Positions 27,153 through 36,722 of a stretch of DNA of 64,000 nt are shown in pieces. A program made the position numbers and the translations under genes. Origin of the DNA: Kineosporia mesophila (lineage in GTDB: Bacteria > Actinomycetota > Actinomycetes > Actinomycetales > Kineosporiaceae); assembly GCF_021129235.1 (NCBI RefSeq), contig NZ_JAJOMA010000004.1, forward strand, positions 1-64,000. The letters are read 5' to 3'. The notes below the pieces were generated by a model, which saw only the letters and a program-made list of their open reading frames with translations, did not search any database and was not told the origin of the DNA. Each line of letters starts with the position of its first letter. Within the stretch, counting starts at the first letter, position 1.

Positions 27153-28061
27153 TCAGGGACGAGGGGTCGACCTATCCCACCACAGGCGGATAGGTGGGGG
27201 CTGAGATGCGGGAAGGATCTCACTGTAGTCGTTTTTGAAAAGTGTATTTACAGGAGGAACGTTCCATACTTGGGCATCAGAAATCAGCCATCTGTCGTGC
27301 CAGTCACGCAGACTGTCGTAACGCCACTCGCTCTGCACTCCCTTTAATGCCATCTCTGAAGAGAAGCGGTCAAAATCTTTTCTGGATCTCTCAGTTAGAA
27401 CGTTTGTGTCATTGCCCGAAAGTATACGTATTTCCTTGACGCGCGCCGTATCCGTCTCTTCTGCGAGTTCTTCCAATGCTCGTGCACCAAAGTGTGGATC
27501 GGCCCAAATGACGGTGCCCCCTAGGGAACGAAGTAGGCGACGAAGACGTACCACGTTGAGAAAGGGCGTTTGAGGCGAAATCATTGCGGCCATGTTCTTG
27601 ACCTCTCCAGCATTTGGAGACTTTTCATCCGATCCTTCAATGCGAACCGTCTTAAACTTCTTTGAGTATGTAAGAACCTGAAGTTTATTCAACCATATCA
27701 ACGTGGGTCGCAAGTCCGAGATTGATGTAATGCGACCTGCTGCTCGATGCTTCCGGAGGAGATCAAGGACTCCTTCTTCAGGCACGGCACCCAGCCCGCG
27801 CGTCTCCTGTTCTATTACTTGTATGGGCGTTAATTGACGCAACAATCGCCCCAGAGCCAGCTCGGCTTCGCCGTTCTGCCGTAAAACGTGTCGCAGCTTG
27901 AACAGCGATTCGCCTGCTGCCGTGAGCTGGCCATCAAGCACAAGACCGCAGCGCTGCAGGAGATAGCCCGAGTGATCCTTAGGCGACTCATTCAGAGAGA
28001 AAAGCCGGATAGCTTCTAGCAACTGTTCCGGGTTCGTCACAAAGATTTCGTCGTCGTTCAC
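27153..28061 (-). CDS. Phospholipase-D-like domain protein (HKD variant), unknown system
   Basis: 302-residue protein. The N-terminal ~150 residues are helical with no recognised motif. The C-terminal half looks like a PLD-type fold: GGTVIWADPHFGARALEELA, then IRILSGN, and near residue 265 WHDRWLISD, which fits HxKxxxxD with Lys changed to Arg. Only one such motif is present, so a dimer would be needed for catalysis, or the domain may only bind nucleic acid or phosphate. The GTG overlaps the stop of the winged-helix gene (GTGA), indicating a two-gene operon. Base composition is near 50% GC against about 70% around it, a clear sign of separate transfer. Defence or toxin function is inferred from this setting only. 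Confidence 0.6.
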   Translation of the reverse strand: MNDDEIFVTNPEQLLEAIRLFSLNESPKDHSGYLLQRCGLVLDGQLTAAGESLFKLRHVLRQNGEAELALGRLLRQLTPIQVIEQETRGLGAVPEEGVLDLLRKHRAAGRITSISDLRPTLIWLNKLQVLTYSKKFKTVRIEGSDEKSPNAGEVKNMAAMISPQTPFLNVVRLRRLLRSLGGTVIWADPHFGARALEELAEETDTARVKEIRILSGNDTNVLTERSRKDFDRFSSEMALKGVQSEWRYDSLRDWHDRWLISDAQVWNVPPVNTLFKNDYSEILPASQPPPIRLWWDRSTPRP

Positions 28062-28846
28062 CGATGCCCGAATCCCAGGGTGTGTAAAATATCCAGAACC
28101 TCCGGAGCATCATACTTAGAGAGGTCGATGCTTACGTTTATGCTAGCTTGCGTCGCATATCCGACAGAGGGAATGGGATGTTTCGAACCAACTGATATCG
28201 CTGCCGTGTGACGATCATTTACTTCTGTCGTTTCCTTCGAAACGGTCTGTGCAATATACGCCCCTGCCTGCGGATCGGCATCGTTCAGCAATGCATCCTT
28301 CGACGAATCGGTAAGAAAATTCATCTGAACGGACCCGTCCGCTGCAAGCATGTCCGCGAAGTCAAGACTTTTTAGAAATGCCCCGGCGGCGAGCCTGGAA
28401 TCCTTTGGTGTTTTTTCATACTCGTACCGCAGCTTCGAGGCAAGCTTATCTTTCGATGGCATGGGCGTACCAGAGAACGTTCGGATGAGTTCCTGATACG
28501 CTTTTACATTCTGGACTGCTTGGCGCCTGGCCATAGATTGCTTATCGTCAACCCCATCTTGGACCAGGTTCAGACCAATCTCGCTCAAATAAATCTCATT
28601 TGGACGAGTCTCAATAAGACCGAACGCTCGAAGAAGAGTGATCTTACCCAGGAACGCACCATTTTTTGTACTTCGATGGCCAAGGCTCTTGGCAAGGACT
28701 TCTCGCGTCACTGAGCTGCGGCGTGCTACCTCCCACACTTTGCCAGCATGTGCGCTTGCTACGGAAAGCCCGCTGAGAGGAAGTATGCCCTTGGCGGGCT
28801 TCCTCGCAGAATGATTGTTTTCCGATGGGGGCAACTGCTCGGTCAT
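28058..28846 (-). CDS. Winged-helix-type protein partnered with the PLD-like protein
   Basis: 262-residue protein of unrecognised family. Residues about 25-90 look like a winged helix (VWEVARRSSVTREVLAKSLG, then LLRAFGLIET), the middle is helical and charged, and the C terminus ends in a beta-like stretch INVSIDLSKYDAPEVLDILH. This layout recalls DUF5343-type proteins found in mobile islands, though that is a resemblance and not a match I can prove. ATG 28846 has GGAG 5-6 bases upstream; a GTG at 28864 is an alternative. It overlaps the PLD-like gene by 4 bases and shares its low GC content. Confidence 0.55.
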   Translation of the reverse strand: MTEQLPPSENNHSARKPAKGILPLSGLSVASAHAGKVWEVARRSSVTREVLAKSLGHRSTKNGAFLGKITLLRAFGLIETRPNEIYLSEIGLNLVQDGVDDKQSMARRQAVQNVKAYQELIRTFSGTPMPSKDKLASKLRYEYEKTPKDSRLAAGAFLKSLDFADMLAADGSVQMNFLTDSSKDALLNDADPQAGAYIAQTVSKETTEVNDRHTAAISVGSKHPIPSVGYATQASINVSIDLSKYDAPEVLDILHTLGFGHR

Positions 28847-29136
28847 TGACGCTCCATGGCTCACTTCAACTTCGCTGCCACCGCACGCCCCAGGGCCATG
28901 ACTTCGTCACGCCTCGTGTCGGTGGAGATACGCCGAGTAGAAGAACGTAGCACGCTCGAGCGTCGCGCGCAGTGCTAATGCATGCGCTGCGGCAACGACT
29001 TCCTTGACATCAGGCAGTGGCGACGTTGTGCCTCATCTGCTCTTTCGCGTCATGGATCTCATAGACGCCGAGACGCGTTACAGAGCACGCGCCGCTGAAT
29101 CAGGCATTCGTCCCCGCTTGGGACGGTAAGCGTTGT

Positions 29137-32100
29137 CTAGAGCCTTGGACGCGGTCCACGGTATCGCTGGGGGTCTTGCGGTGGTCGTAGACGGGGGGCC
29201 GCCGATGGTGTGGGGGCGGGCTGGGGCGCCGGTGCTGGCGTGGGGTTCGGGCGCGTATATCGGGTGCGGTTGACGCGGGGCGTCGTAGCCCGCCTGGCCC
29301 GCTGGTCGGCGCCCGCGCTGGGCACCTTCGCCCTGCCGCTGGTGGGGTCGCTGAGGTGCCCGCGTTCGCGCAGGACCTGGTGCAACTGCTGGACGTGGGC
29401 GGGGTGCGTGACGATGGCGTCCAGGTCGGAACCGGCGACGCCAGCCGTGCCGGCTGCCTGGGCTGGGGGTTCGGGACCGAGCCATCGGTGGCCGAGTTTC
29501 GCGGTGATGTCGGCACTGATGGCGAGGCGTTCGGTGTCCGGCAACGCGCGGTACAGGTCGATCGCGATCTGGCGTTCACGGTGCACGGGGTACACCTGGC
29601 CGGAGTGTGACCCAGGGCCGGTGGCCGTTGTCCTGGTGCGTGCTGGTGTCCTGTTCGGGGAGCGCTGCGGCTGGTTGTCAGACGACTGGCTGATCTCGTA
29701 GGCGGTGTGAAGGGCGTGGGCGGCCTGCCAGTAGCCCTGGTGGTGCGGGCTACTCGCATCGATGTAGGGACCCAGGGGTCGCCGGGAGTTCGGGGCGTCG
29801 TTCTCGCTGGTCTGGTCGGTGATCTGGTGCTGGTCGCGGTGCGCGGCTACGACGGCGACCTGCTGCATCCACGCGGCCTGCTGGCGGGGGTCGGTGGGTG
29901 GGATGCCCAAACTCTGGAGCCAGACCGGGCGGGTGGTGATCGCGTGCTGGGCGAGCTGCTCGACGCGCTGGCGCAGTTGTTCGGCGGCGGCGCGGGTGTA
30001 GTCGTCGTGCCGGGCAATGGCTGGAGTCCAGGGCGGCAGACCGGCCTCGACGGGGGCGAGCTGGGTACTGGTGGTGGCGTACCGGCGCACGTGGGTGACC
30101 AGATCGGCCAGGGAGACGGCAGCTGCCTCATCTCCGTCTTGTGTCTTGCGGGGCAGGATCCGGGTGATGTCAGTGCCTGCGTTCTCCTGGGCCTTGAGCA
30201 GCCAGGCCAGCCGCGACCACTGGTCGCTGAGCGTCGTGGTGCTCGTGCTGGATCGCTCCGTCCCCGGGGCCGTTGGGGCCTCGGTGCGAGTACCCGCCGT
30301 AGCGCCTGACTTCCCGGCGTTCGTGCTGGCATGGCTGCTGGTCTGAGAGATGGCGGGGTGGGTGTCGGCGTACTCGCCCAGGCGCCAGGCCAGGACGCTG
30401 CTGATGCTGCGGGCCCCGGCGAGGTCACGCCGGTTTCCGACCTCGCGGAGGACGTTGGCGGGGTCGTGGCCGGCCTCGTCCAGGCGCCTCAGGGCGGCCT
30501 GGACGGCGGGCCAGGCCGCTTCGCGGGTGGTCTGCTCGGCCAGCCGCGAGCCAATGACCGGGCCCAGCAGACCGCTGTAAACGTTGCGACTGGCGACCGT
30601 TTCGGTGCGCCGGATCGGCGCGTACGGGCCCGGATCAGCGGGGGTTTTCAGGGCGGTCGCCGGGTCGAGCGGTTCGTGTGTGGTGGTGATGTCGGCGATC
30701 AGGCGTGCGTATCGGGCGGCGTCCTGGCGGGTGGGCGCAGCCATCGGCGCGGGCGCGTGATGCTGGCTGGTCAGGGTCGTGATGCGCTCGGCCAGGACCT
30801 GCGCGCGGGTCGGTGGGGCCACATCTAGGCTCATCTGACTGAACTGAACCGACGACGTTGTCGACGGCGCCGACGGTACTGACGGGGTTCCGGTAGCGGT
30901 CAGGGGGCGGCCGGGGACGGTGAGTGTGTCCGTCCAGGTGGCGTCGTCCGTGACGACTTTCAGCAGGTCCTTGGGGTTCCATCCGGTGGTTGCCGCGTGG
31001 TGCAGGGCGCGGGCGACGTCGGGCCAGGCCGGGTCGTTCAACAGTGGTGTGGCCGCGCTCTTGCCGAGGAGCTGGGTGAGGTGGCGGCGGTGCTCGGTGG
31101 CGTTCAACCGTTCGACCGCGTGGACGTAGCGGGGCATGAGCGTCGCTAGGGACTCGCTCTCGGTTTGGGCGTCGCGGATGGTCTGGGTCGCGGACACCTG
31201 AGCGCCCTCAGCGGCCAGCACCGTGTGCAGGACGGCCAGGGCTGCGCGGGCGTGGGGGTCGTGGGCGGCGGCGTCGGCGCGGTGGTCTTCATCGACCGAC
31301 AGCAGATGATGCGTGGCCACATACAGGTAGCTGGCTTTCGCGGCGCGGGTCAGGGCGACGTACAGGTGCTCCCGCAACATGCCCGCGCTGATCAGGGCGT
31401 GCATGGTGGCGACGGTGGAGCCCTGGGTGCGGTGCACCGTGGACGCGTACAGCAGCTCCACGTGCTCACGCACGTACGCGCTCGGTAGGCGGATCTGGCC
31501 GCCGTGTTCCAGGTGGCGGACCTGGAGTGAGCCGTCCTCGTGCCGGGACTCCACACGCCAGGCATCGCCGTTACGCACGAAATCCTTGCCCTGGTGGGTG
31601 GACAGGCGCCGGGAGTTGTGGCGGGTGACGATCCAGTCCCCGACCCCGGCACTGTTGCCGTCGTGCAGGGTGATGCCGTCGGTTTCGACCTGCCCGGCCT
31701 TCACGCGGTCGGCACGGGCCCGGGCGGACAGGGCGGTGACGTCGGCGTTGGACGCGGCCGCCATTACCGAGATCTTCCCGGCTTGCACATCGGCCCACCA
31801 GCCACTGTAGGCGGCATCGGTCATCGCCTCGACCGAGCCACCACGGATACGGTCCCGGCTGGCGTAGAAGTCCAGTCCGGCGGTGTCGCCGGTGCGGATC
31901 TTGAGGGTCGCGGCGGCTTCGTCCGAGTCGCGGAAACGGTGCAGCGTGGACAGTTCCACCGCCCCAGCCTCGGCGGCGATCAGCCGCAGAGCACCGCCGG
32001 ACTCGACGGCGGACAACTGCCGGTAGTCGCCCAGCAGCCGCACGGACGCGCCGTGGTGGGCGGCGATGGCGGTGATCCGGTCCAGGGTGAACGTGCCCGC

Positions 32101-34320
32101 CATCCCGGCCTCGTCTACCAGGATCACGTCCCCCCGCCGCACGGCCAGCGGACGCAGATTCGGGGGCAGAGCGACGGCGTGGCCGGTCTCGAAGGCGTGG
32201 CTGTGGTGGCCGGACAGGTGCTCGTGCAGGAACTTGTGGACGTTCTCGGCCGGGACGCCCAGGTCCTTGGCCAGTACCGCGGCCGAGGCCGCGGAGGTGG
32301 CCAGCGGGATGAGGCGTCGCTGCTGCGCTTGCAGGGTGTGCAGGTAGGCCACCATCGTCGTGGTCTTGCCCGTCCCGGCCGCCCCGATGCCCACCGTCAG
32401 GAGACGTTCATCGGTGGCGAACGCGCTCACCATCGCCCGCTGACCGGCATCCAGGGGGCGACCGTGGCCGGCCTCGAACCCGTCCAGCGTCGCACTTATC
32501 CACGCGGCCGAGGGCACGCCGATCGGCTGCGTCACGTTGGTCGCCGATGCCTTGGCGTGAGCCTGGTCGGGGGTGGTGGCAGCGCTCACGAGACGCTGTT
32601 CAGCGTCCAGCACGGCCTGGCTGGTGTACCGGTCGGCGGCGTGCTGGACGAACACCGAGACGCCGTCCGAACGCCTCAGACTCTCCGGCTCGGCCAGCAG
32701 AGTGGGGGCCTCGATGCTGATGCTCAAGCCCCGGGACATGGCCTGCTTGACCACCGCCGCTACGGCGGCCTGGTGCTCCTCCAGGCCAGCAATGGCGACA
32801 GGCGCCTGAGCCACCGCAGGGCCACTGTCTGCGCCGGTGGAGTTGCCCGCCGTGGTGCTGTCGGTGGGGTGGATATTGGTGATCGGTTGGTGCCGGGCGG
32901 CGGTGACCTTGACCAGGCGCTCGGCCTCGGCTCGCAGGTTCCATACCGTCCAGGTGGAGCGTTTCTCGGCCACGTTCGCCACAACCTGCGCAGCCAGCAC
33001 CTGCACCGAAACCGCAGGCACAGAACGCACACCGGGCTGACTGGCGGCGGGATTGCGGTGTGTGGGGTCGGGGACGGCGGCCATGACCTGGCTGATGACT
33101 TCGCGGCCGTGGCGCGTGAAGGCTTGTTCCCTCCACATGGCGCGCATCGTAGGTAGGGACCGGGCAGCGTGCTTGGCCTGGCGGGTATCCAGGTTCGCGC
33201 GGCGGGCCAGCTTGTGCGCCATGGACGCGGACGGTTCGTGCCCGTGCTCGGCCCGGTAGGCACTGGTCAGCTCCTCATACCGCGCAGTGAGAGCGCTGCG
33301 GCGGCGAGAGAAATCCTTGATCAGTGCCGGGCTGATCCCGGCGATCTCGTACACCGGCTGCTTACCCCGGCTCATCTCCCGCGCCTCGAACCGCACACCC
33401 GTCCGGGCGCTCAGGGCGATCTGGAAGGCCGTGTTGTAGTGCTCGGAGGCGGCCACGGTGAGGCGGAACAGGGCGCGCCCGTCCAGGGTCCGCCAGATCC
33501 CGTCGGCGCCTTGGACCTTGTTCGAGATCGCGACGTGCGTGTGGGGATTGGGGTCACCGTCGCGGCTGTCGTAGTGGTCGAAGGAGACGCCGATCAAGCC
33601 CTTGGTCTCGATCTGCGCCACACCGTTCGTGCCGGTCCGGGTGAAAGCCGCGTGCTCCTCCAGCATCGCCAACGTGGCGTCCTTGGCCTCATGGTGGGCG
33701 GCCATCACCGCGTCACGCACCCACGCCCGCTCATCCAGAGCCCACAACAAGGCAGCGGACTTCACCGGCGCGAACACCAGGTCGTACCCGGCCACGGACG
33801 TGTGCTGGCGGCGGGCCTCCTGTGCCCGGATCCGTTTCTCCTCGGCCGGCTCAGGGACGCGGCCGGTCTCCTCGATCAGCGCCGCCACCCGCTCCTGCAC
33901 GCGCTGCTCGAACGGTTCCAGCGCTTGATACGTCGCGAACGGACGCCCAAGCGTCACCGAGCGCAGGGCCTCGCCGTTGACCTTCGCCACCTGCGCCGCG
34001 CTCATGCCCGCGGTGATGTGCGCCTGCTGGTAGGCGGCCATTCTCGCCTCGGCGTCCGGGTGCAGGCCCATCCCGAACAGCGCCCGCATCTGCTCCGCCT
34101 CAACCACCCGGGCGGGCTGGCCTTTCAGCGGGTTCAGGTCCAGGAGGTAGCGTCCTCGCCCGATCCAGACGCCCGGCGGGTTGCCCTCGGCCGTGTAATA
34201 CGCGGTCGCATCCTGGCCCGGCTGGGGCATGAGCTTTTGGTCGGCGTGGGCGGTGGCGATGTCGCGCATCAGGTACAGGTAACCGTCCCCAGCGGTCAGT
34301 TTCGCGATCGTCATCACCAT
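29137..34320 (-). CDS. MobF-family conjugative relaxase with helicase domain
   Basis: About 1727 residues. The start MTIAKLTAGDGYLYLMRD matches TrwC/TraI relaxases, and the HUH metal motif DPNPHTHVAISN lies near residue 260. A RecD/TraI-type helicase follows with Walker A GIGAAGTGKTTT near residue 648 and Walker B VILVDEAGMAG. The last ~500 residues are Ala/Thr/Arg-rich and less conserved. It should nick one strand at oriT and unwind it for transfer. ATG 34320 has GAGGG upstream; ATG 34314 is also possible. It is the only transfer gene seen in the element. The origin of transfer probably lies in the gene-poor stretch just upstream. Confidence 0.92.
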   Translation of the reverse strand: MVMTIAKLTAGDGYLYLMRDIATAHADQKLMPQPGQDATAYYTAEGNPPGVWIGRGRYLLDLNPLKGQPARVVEAEQMRALFGMGLHPDAEARMAAYQQAHITAGMSAAQVAKVNGEALRSVTLGRPFATYQALEPFEQRVQERVAALIEETGRVPEPAEEKRIRAQEARRQHTSVAGYDLVFAPVKSAALLWALDERAWVRDAVMAAHHEAKDATLAMLEEHAAFTRTGTNGVAQIETKGLIGVSFDHYDSRDGDPNPHTHVAISNKVQGADGIWRTLDGRALFRLTVAASEHYNTAFQIALSARTGVRFEAREMSRGKQPVYEIAGISPALIKDFSRRRSALTARYEELTSAYRAEHGHEPSASMAHKLARRANLDTRQAKHAARSLPTMRAMWREQAFTRHGREVISQVMAAVPDPTHRNPAASQPGVRSVPAVSVQVLAAQVVANVAEKRSTWTVWNLRAEAERLVKVTAARHQPITNIHPTDSTTAGNSTGADSGPAVAQAPVAIAGLEEHQAAVAAVVKQAMSRGLSISIEAPTLLAEPESLRRSDGVSVFVQHAADRYTSQAVLDAEQRLVSAATTPDQAHAKASATNVTQPIGVPSAAWISATLDGFEAGHGRPLDAGQRAMVSAFATDERLLTVGIGAAGTGKTTTMVAYLHTLQAQQRRLIPLATSAASAAVLAKDLGVPAENVHKFLHEHLSGHHSHAFETGHAVALPPNLRPLAVRRGDVILVDEAGMAGTFTLDRITAIAAHHGASVRLLGDYRQLSAVESGGALRLIAAEAGAVELSTLHRFRDSDEAAATLKIRTGDTAGLDFYASRDRIRGGSVEAMTDAAYSGWWADVQAGKISVMAAASNADVTALSARARADRVKAGQVETDGITLHDGNSAGVGDWIVTRHNSRRLSTHQGKDFVRNGDAWRVESRHEDGSLQVRHLEHGGQIRLPSAYVREHVELLYASTVHRTQGSTVATMHALISAGMLREHLYVALTRAAKASYLYVATHHLLSVDEDHRADAAAHDPHARAALAVLHTVLAAEGAQVSATQTIRDAQTESESLATLMPRYVHAVERLNATEHRRHLTQLLGKSAATPLLNDPAWPDVARALHHAATTGWNPKDLLKVVTDDATWTDTLTVPGRPLTATGTPSVPSAPSTTSSVQFSQMSLDVAPPTRAQVLAERITTLTSQHHAPAPMAAPTRQDAARYARLIADITTTHEPLDPATALKTPADPGPYAPIRRTETVASRNVYSGLLGPVIGSRLAEQTTREAAWPAVQAALRRLDEAGHDPANVLREVGNRRDLAGARSISSVLAWRLGEYADTHPAISQTSSHASTNAGKSGATAGTRTEAPTAPGTERSSTSTTTLSDQWSRLAWLLKAQENAGTDITRILPRKTQDGDEAAAVSLADLVTHVRRYATTSTQLAPVEAGLPPWTPAIARHDDYTRAAAEQLRQRVEQLAQHAITTRPVWLQSLGIPPTDPRQQAAWMQQVAVVAAHRDQHQITDQTSENDAPNSRRPLGPYIDASSPHHQGYWQAAHALHTAYEISQSSDNQPQRSPNRTPARTRTTATGPGSHSGQVYPVHRERQIAIDLYRALPDTERLAISADITAKLGHRWLGPEPPAQAAGTAGVAGSDLDAIVTHPAHVQQLHQVLRERGHLSDPTSGRAKVPSAGADQRARRATTPRVNRTRYTRPNPTPAPAPQPAPTPSAAPRLRPPQDPQRYRGPRPRL

Positions 34321-34937
34321 GACAGCCGACCCTCGGGCGGGCGGTGAGCACACGCGCGTGCGCTACGGCCTGCACCACCACTCATCGCGTCCATACTCCT
34401 TCGTGAATCCTCTTTCTGGCCTGGTCGTGTGCTCTGGTGGTGGGCCGTGCGCACAGCGGTCAGGCCCCCGGCCTGACCGTTACAGACTGTCCGTGGGAGC
34501 CGCCGAGGCTCGCGGGTCCAGTGCGGCCCGCAGGGTCGTCCGCAGGACCCGAAGGGCACTTGAGGCGCGAGAAGCGGCCCCACAAGCTGCACGGCCCACC
34601 ACCAGAGCACCCACCAAAACCTCTACCTCCAGGGCCATCTCTTGCCATCGGTGAACCCTGATGTACGACAACGAACTTCACCGAACTGAGACGGTTGCCT
34701 GCGGGCTTGGATGGCACTAAAATTGCTTATTCGCAGGTTGTTTCATGGAACTAGGGTCGCTAACTCCGCCGCTTCATGCAAGAGGTGTCTGGCTTTTCCC
34801 GCTCTTGTATAGGCGGATTGGATCTTTCTACCGCTGCCGAGGGCGGGTTCGCGGACGGGGCCCCAAGGACGGCGTACGGACGGCCCCTCTGCTGACAAGC
34901 TGATCCAGGACATCAGCGGGCGACGAGGGAGATCGCG
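34321..34937. other. Gene-poor stretch upstream of the relaxase gene; possible oriT
   Basis: About 617 bases without a convincing gene; short open frames here have no start signals or family. Relaxase genes commonly lie beside their origin of transfer, so oriT is most likely here. I found no unambiguous nick-site motif. Confidence 0.3.
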
Positions 34938-35105
34938 ATGACTGATGGAAAGGCCTCTCGGCGTTCCGAGGGCCGGGTGGACGCTGGGGCGGTGGTCTGG
35001 CTGTTGGTCGGCTTGGCTGACTCAGGGGAGACGACGTACGACCGACGGCACCTGGAAACTTCTGGGAGCGTGCGGCTGCCGGTGGACGAACTGGTGTATG
35101 CGTAA
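34938..35105 (+). CDS. Small protein, 55 residues, unknown
   Basis: ATG 34938 follows GAGGGAGA at good spacing and runs 55 codons to TAA. The product is mixed charge with a short hydrophobic core (AVVWLLVGLADSGETTYDRR). The clear ribosome site and GC-rich third positions support translation. It lies 134 bases before the sigma-factor gene. No family recognised. Confidence 0.45.
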   Translation: MTDGKASRRSEGRVDAGAVVWLLVGLADSGETTYDRRHLETSGSVRLPVDELVYA

Positions 35106-35239
35106 CCTTCAGCGGTAGGTGGCGTGGTTCTCGCAGCAATAGAGCATGCATCCCTGCGGGTTAAGAGGATTCCTGGCCAGCGAATCGGTCAGACGGGTGC
35201 TCCCTGTAACGCCCGGTGCTCATGCGGGGAAGCAAGGAC

Positions 35240-35809
35240 ATGACGACCAGGACTCAGGGGCGCGACGTGCGGACCGTCGCGACCCAGCCTGAGCAACTTG
35301 AGGCTTTCTACCGTGAGCACCTGCCCTTCGTCCGCAGCTACGTGGCCCGCCGGCTGGACGACCCCTACGACATCGCGGATGTGACGGCCGACATCTTCCT
35401 CCGCGTGATCAGGTCAGCAGCCACCTACCAAACGCAGCTCGGACCGCCGCGCGCCTGGTTGACCGGGATAGCCAGGAACGCGGTCGCCGAGCACCGGCAG
35501 GTAAGCGCCCAGTACGAAGCCACCGTCCGCCAGGTCAGCGGGAGGCGGTGGCTGGACGAGGATTCTGCTGACCGCATCGTGCAGCGGGTCGCCGCCGAAG
35601 CGGACGCCCGAGTGGTGCTCGGCCTCATCTGCGAGATCCCGGCCTCCCTGCGGGCAGTCGTCGAACTGGTGGCGGTCGACGGCCTCGCGGTCGCCGAGGC
35701 AGCTGCCGTCCTCGGGATCAGCGCCGGAGCCGCACGGGTGAGATATCACCGCGCCCGCCGCCTGCTGCGTGAGTTCCCAACCTTCCCCCGACATGAGGTG
35801 ACGCCGTGA
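35240..35809 (+). CDS. ECF-type RNA polymerase sigma factor
   Basis: About 189 residues. Sigma region 2 is visible as FYREHLPFVRSYVARRLDDP and DIADVTADIFLRV, and region 4 as LRAVVELVAVDGLAVAEAAA followed by a helix-turn-helix (LGISAGAARVRYHRARRLL). The start at 35240 has GGGGAA 8 bases upstream; an in-frame start at 35216 is also open. The stop overlaps the next gene's GTG, which encodes a membrane protein, the usual sigma/anti-sigma or sigma/effector arrangement. It may link an external signal to the element's genes. Confidence 0.88.
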   Translation: MTTRTQGRDVRTVATQPEQLEAFYREHLPFVRSYVARRLDDPYDIADVTADIFLRVIRSAATYQTQLGPPRAWLTGIARNAVAEHRQVSAQYEATVRQVSGRRWLDEDSADRIVQRVAAEADARVVLGLICEIPASLRAVVELVAVDGLAVAEAAAVLGISAGAARVRYHRARRLLREFPTFPRHEVTP

Positions 35810-36369
35810 TCAACCGACCCGGTCCAGAACTGGACGCTTTCGAGAAGCAGTTGCTGGCCCAGTTGAAGACCGTGGTGGGCACCCAGGCCTCCGCCGCACC
35901 ATCGGTGCCCGTCCAGCGACGCCAGCCGCGGCTCTGGTATCTGCCCGTCGCCGCGGCAGCCGGCGCCCTAGCAGTCACGCTTGTCGCGATGGCGCTGCGG
36001 CCAACCCCCGCCTACGCGGTCTCGGGCGGCAACGGCAAGGAAGTGACCGTGAAAGTCAACCGCCTGGAAGGCGCCCAAGCCCTACAGGCTGCGTTGCGCG
36101 AACGCGGGATCACCGCCGACATCACGTACCTGCCGAGCAATAAGGCCTGCGAGTCCGGACGCTACTCCGAAGTCGACACCCCAGGCCTTTCCCTGACCGT
36201 CAGCGCCGACAAGTTCAAGGTGACGATTCCCGCGGGCGCGGTCGGCACGCAAGACACCTTCGTTCTTTCGGCCTCCGTGACGCCCATCGATCACGGCGTC
36301 CAGGCCATCGTCGACTTCGGAATTACTCAGGGCGCAATCGCGCCCTGCTCTGTAGTCGACGCGTCATAG
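35806..36369 (+). CDS. Single-pass membrane protein coupled to the sigma factor
   Basis: 187 residues: a cytoplasmic N-terminal ~45 residues, one membrane segment (LPVAAAAGALAVTLVAMAL) near 46-64, and an external domain of about 120 residues with two cysteines. Translationally coupled to the ECF sigma gene (GTGA overlap). Position and topology suggest a regulatory partner, perhaps an anti-sigma factor, but the N-terminal part lacks a recognisable zinc-binding anti-sigma motif (HxxxCxxC), so this is tentative. Confidence 0.7.
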   Translation: MINRPGPELDAFEKQLLAQLKTVVGTQASAAPSVPVQRRQPRLWYLPVAAAAGALAVTLVAMALRPTPAYAVSGGNGKEVTVKVNRLEGAQALQAALRERGITADITYLPSNKACESGRYSEVDTPGLSLTVSADKFKVTIPAGAVGTQDTFVLSASVTPIDHGVQAIVDFGITQGAIAPCSVVDAS

Positions 36370-36542
36370 GATCCCTGGCGTTGAAGATTCGTCTCAATCG
36401 AGGAACTCTCGGCGGATACGTGGCGGTCGGCCTTCCGACGACGGTCGACCGGGCATGGCGGGGTCTCATGAGACTGGTCCGCATTAATTCTCGGTTAGCC
36501 CCTGCTATCCGGACGTTTTCCGTACGCTGGGCCGTTACCGCG

Positions 36543-36623
36543 GCGCTGATCGGGTACGCACGGTGTTCGACTGGCGAGCAGTAGCTCGCAGCCCAGCGCG
36601 AAGTCTCCGCCGGTCTCGGAGTG
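36543..36623 (+). pseudogene. Serine-recombinase (resolvase) N-terminal relic with nonsense codon
   Basis: The frame reads ALIGYARCSTGEQ, a TAG stop at 36582-36584, then LAAQREVSAGLGV. This matches the resolvase start IGYARVSTxxQxLxxQ with the stop in place of one residue. The catalytic-serine segment is present but the rest of the gene is gone. It marks an older mobile element. The remainder of the 353-base gap shows no gene. Confidence 0.7.
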
Positions 36624-36722
36624 GTTGAGAAGCGCGACGGTTCGGTGGATACCGATGTAGCCATCTGGCGGAGATCTCGTAAATGGGCGGTGACCGTAGC
36701 TCTCCGTCCGTAGCTTGCTCAT

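Noticed and set aside
28865-29136. Open-frame fragments resembling a short frameshifted gene
   Set aside because: No start codon, no ribosome site and no family; composition alone is not enough.
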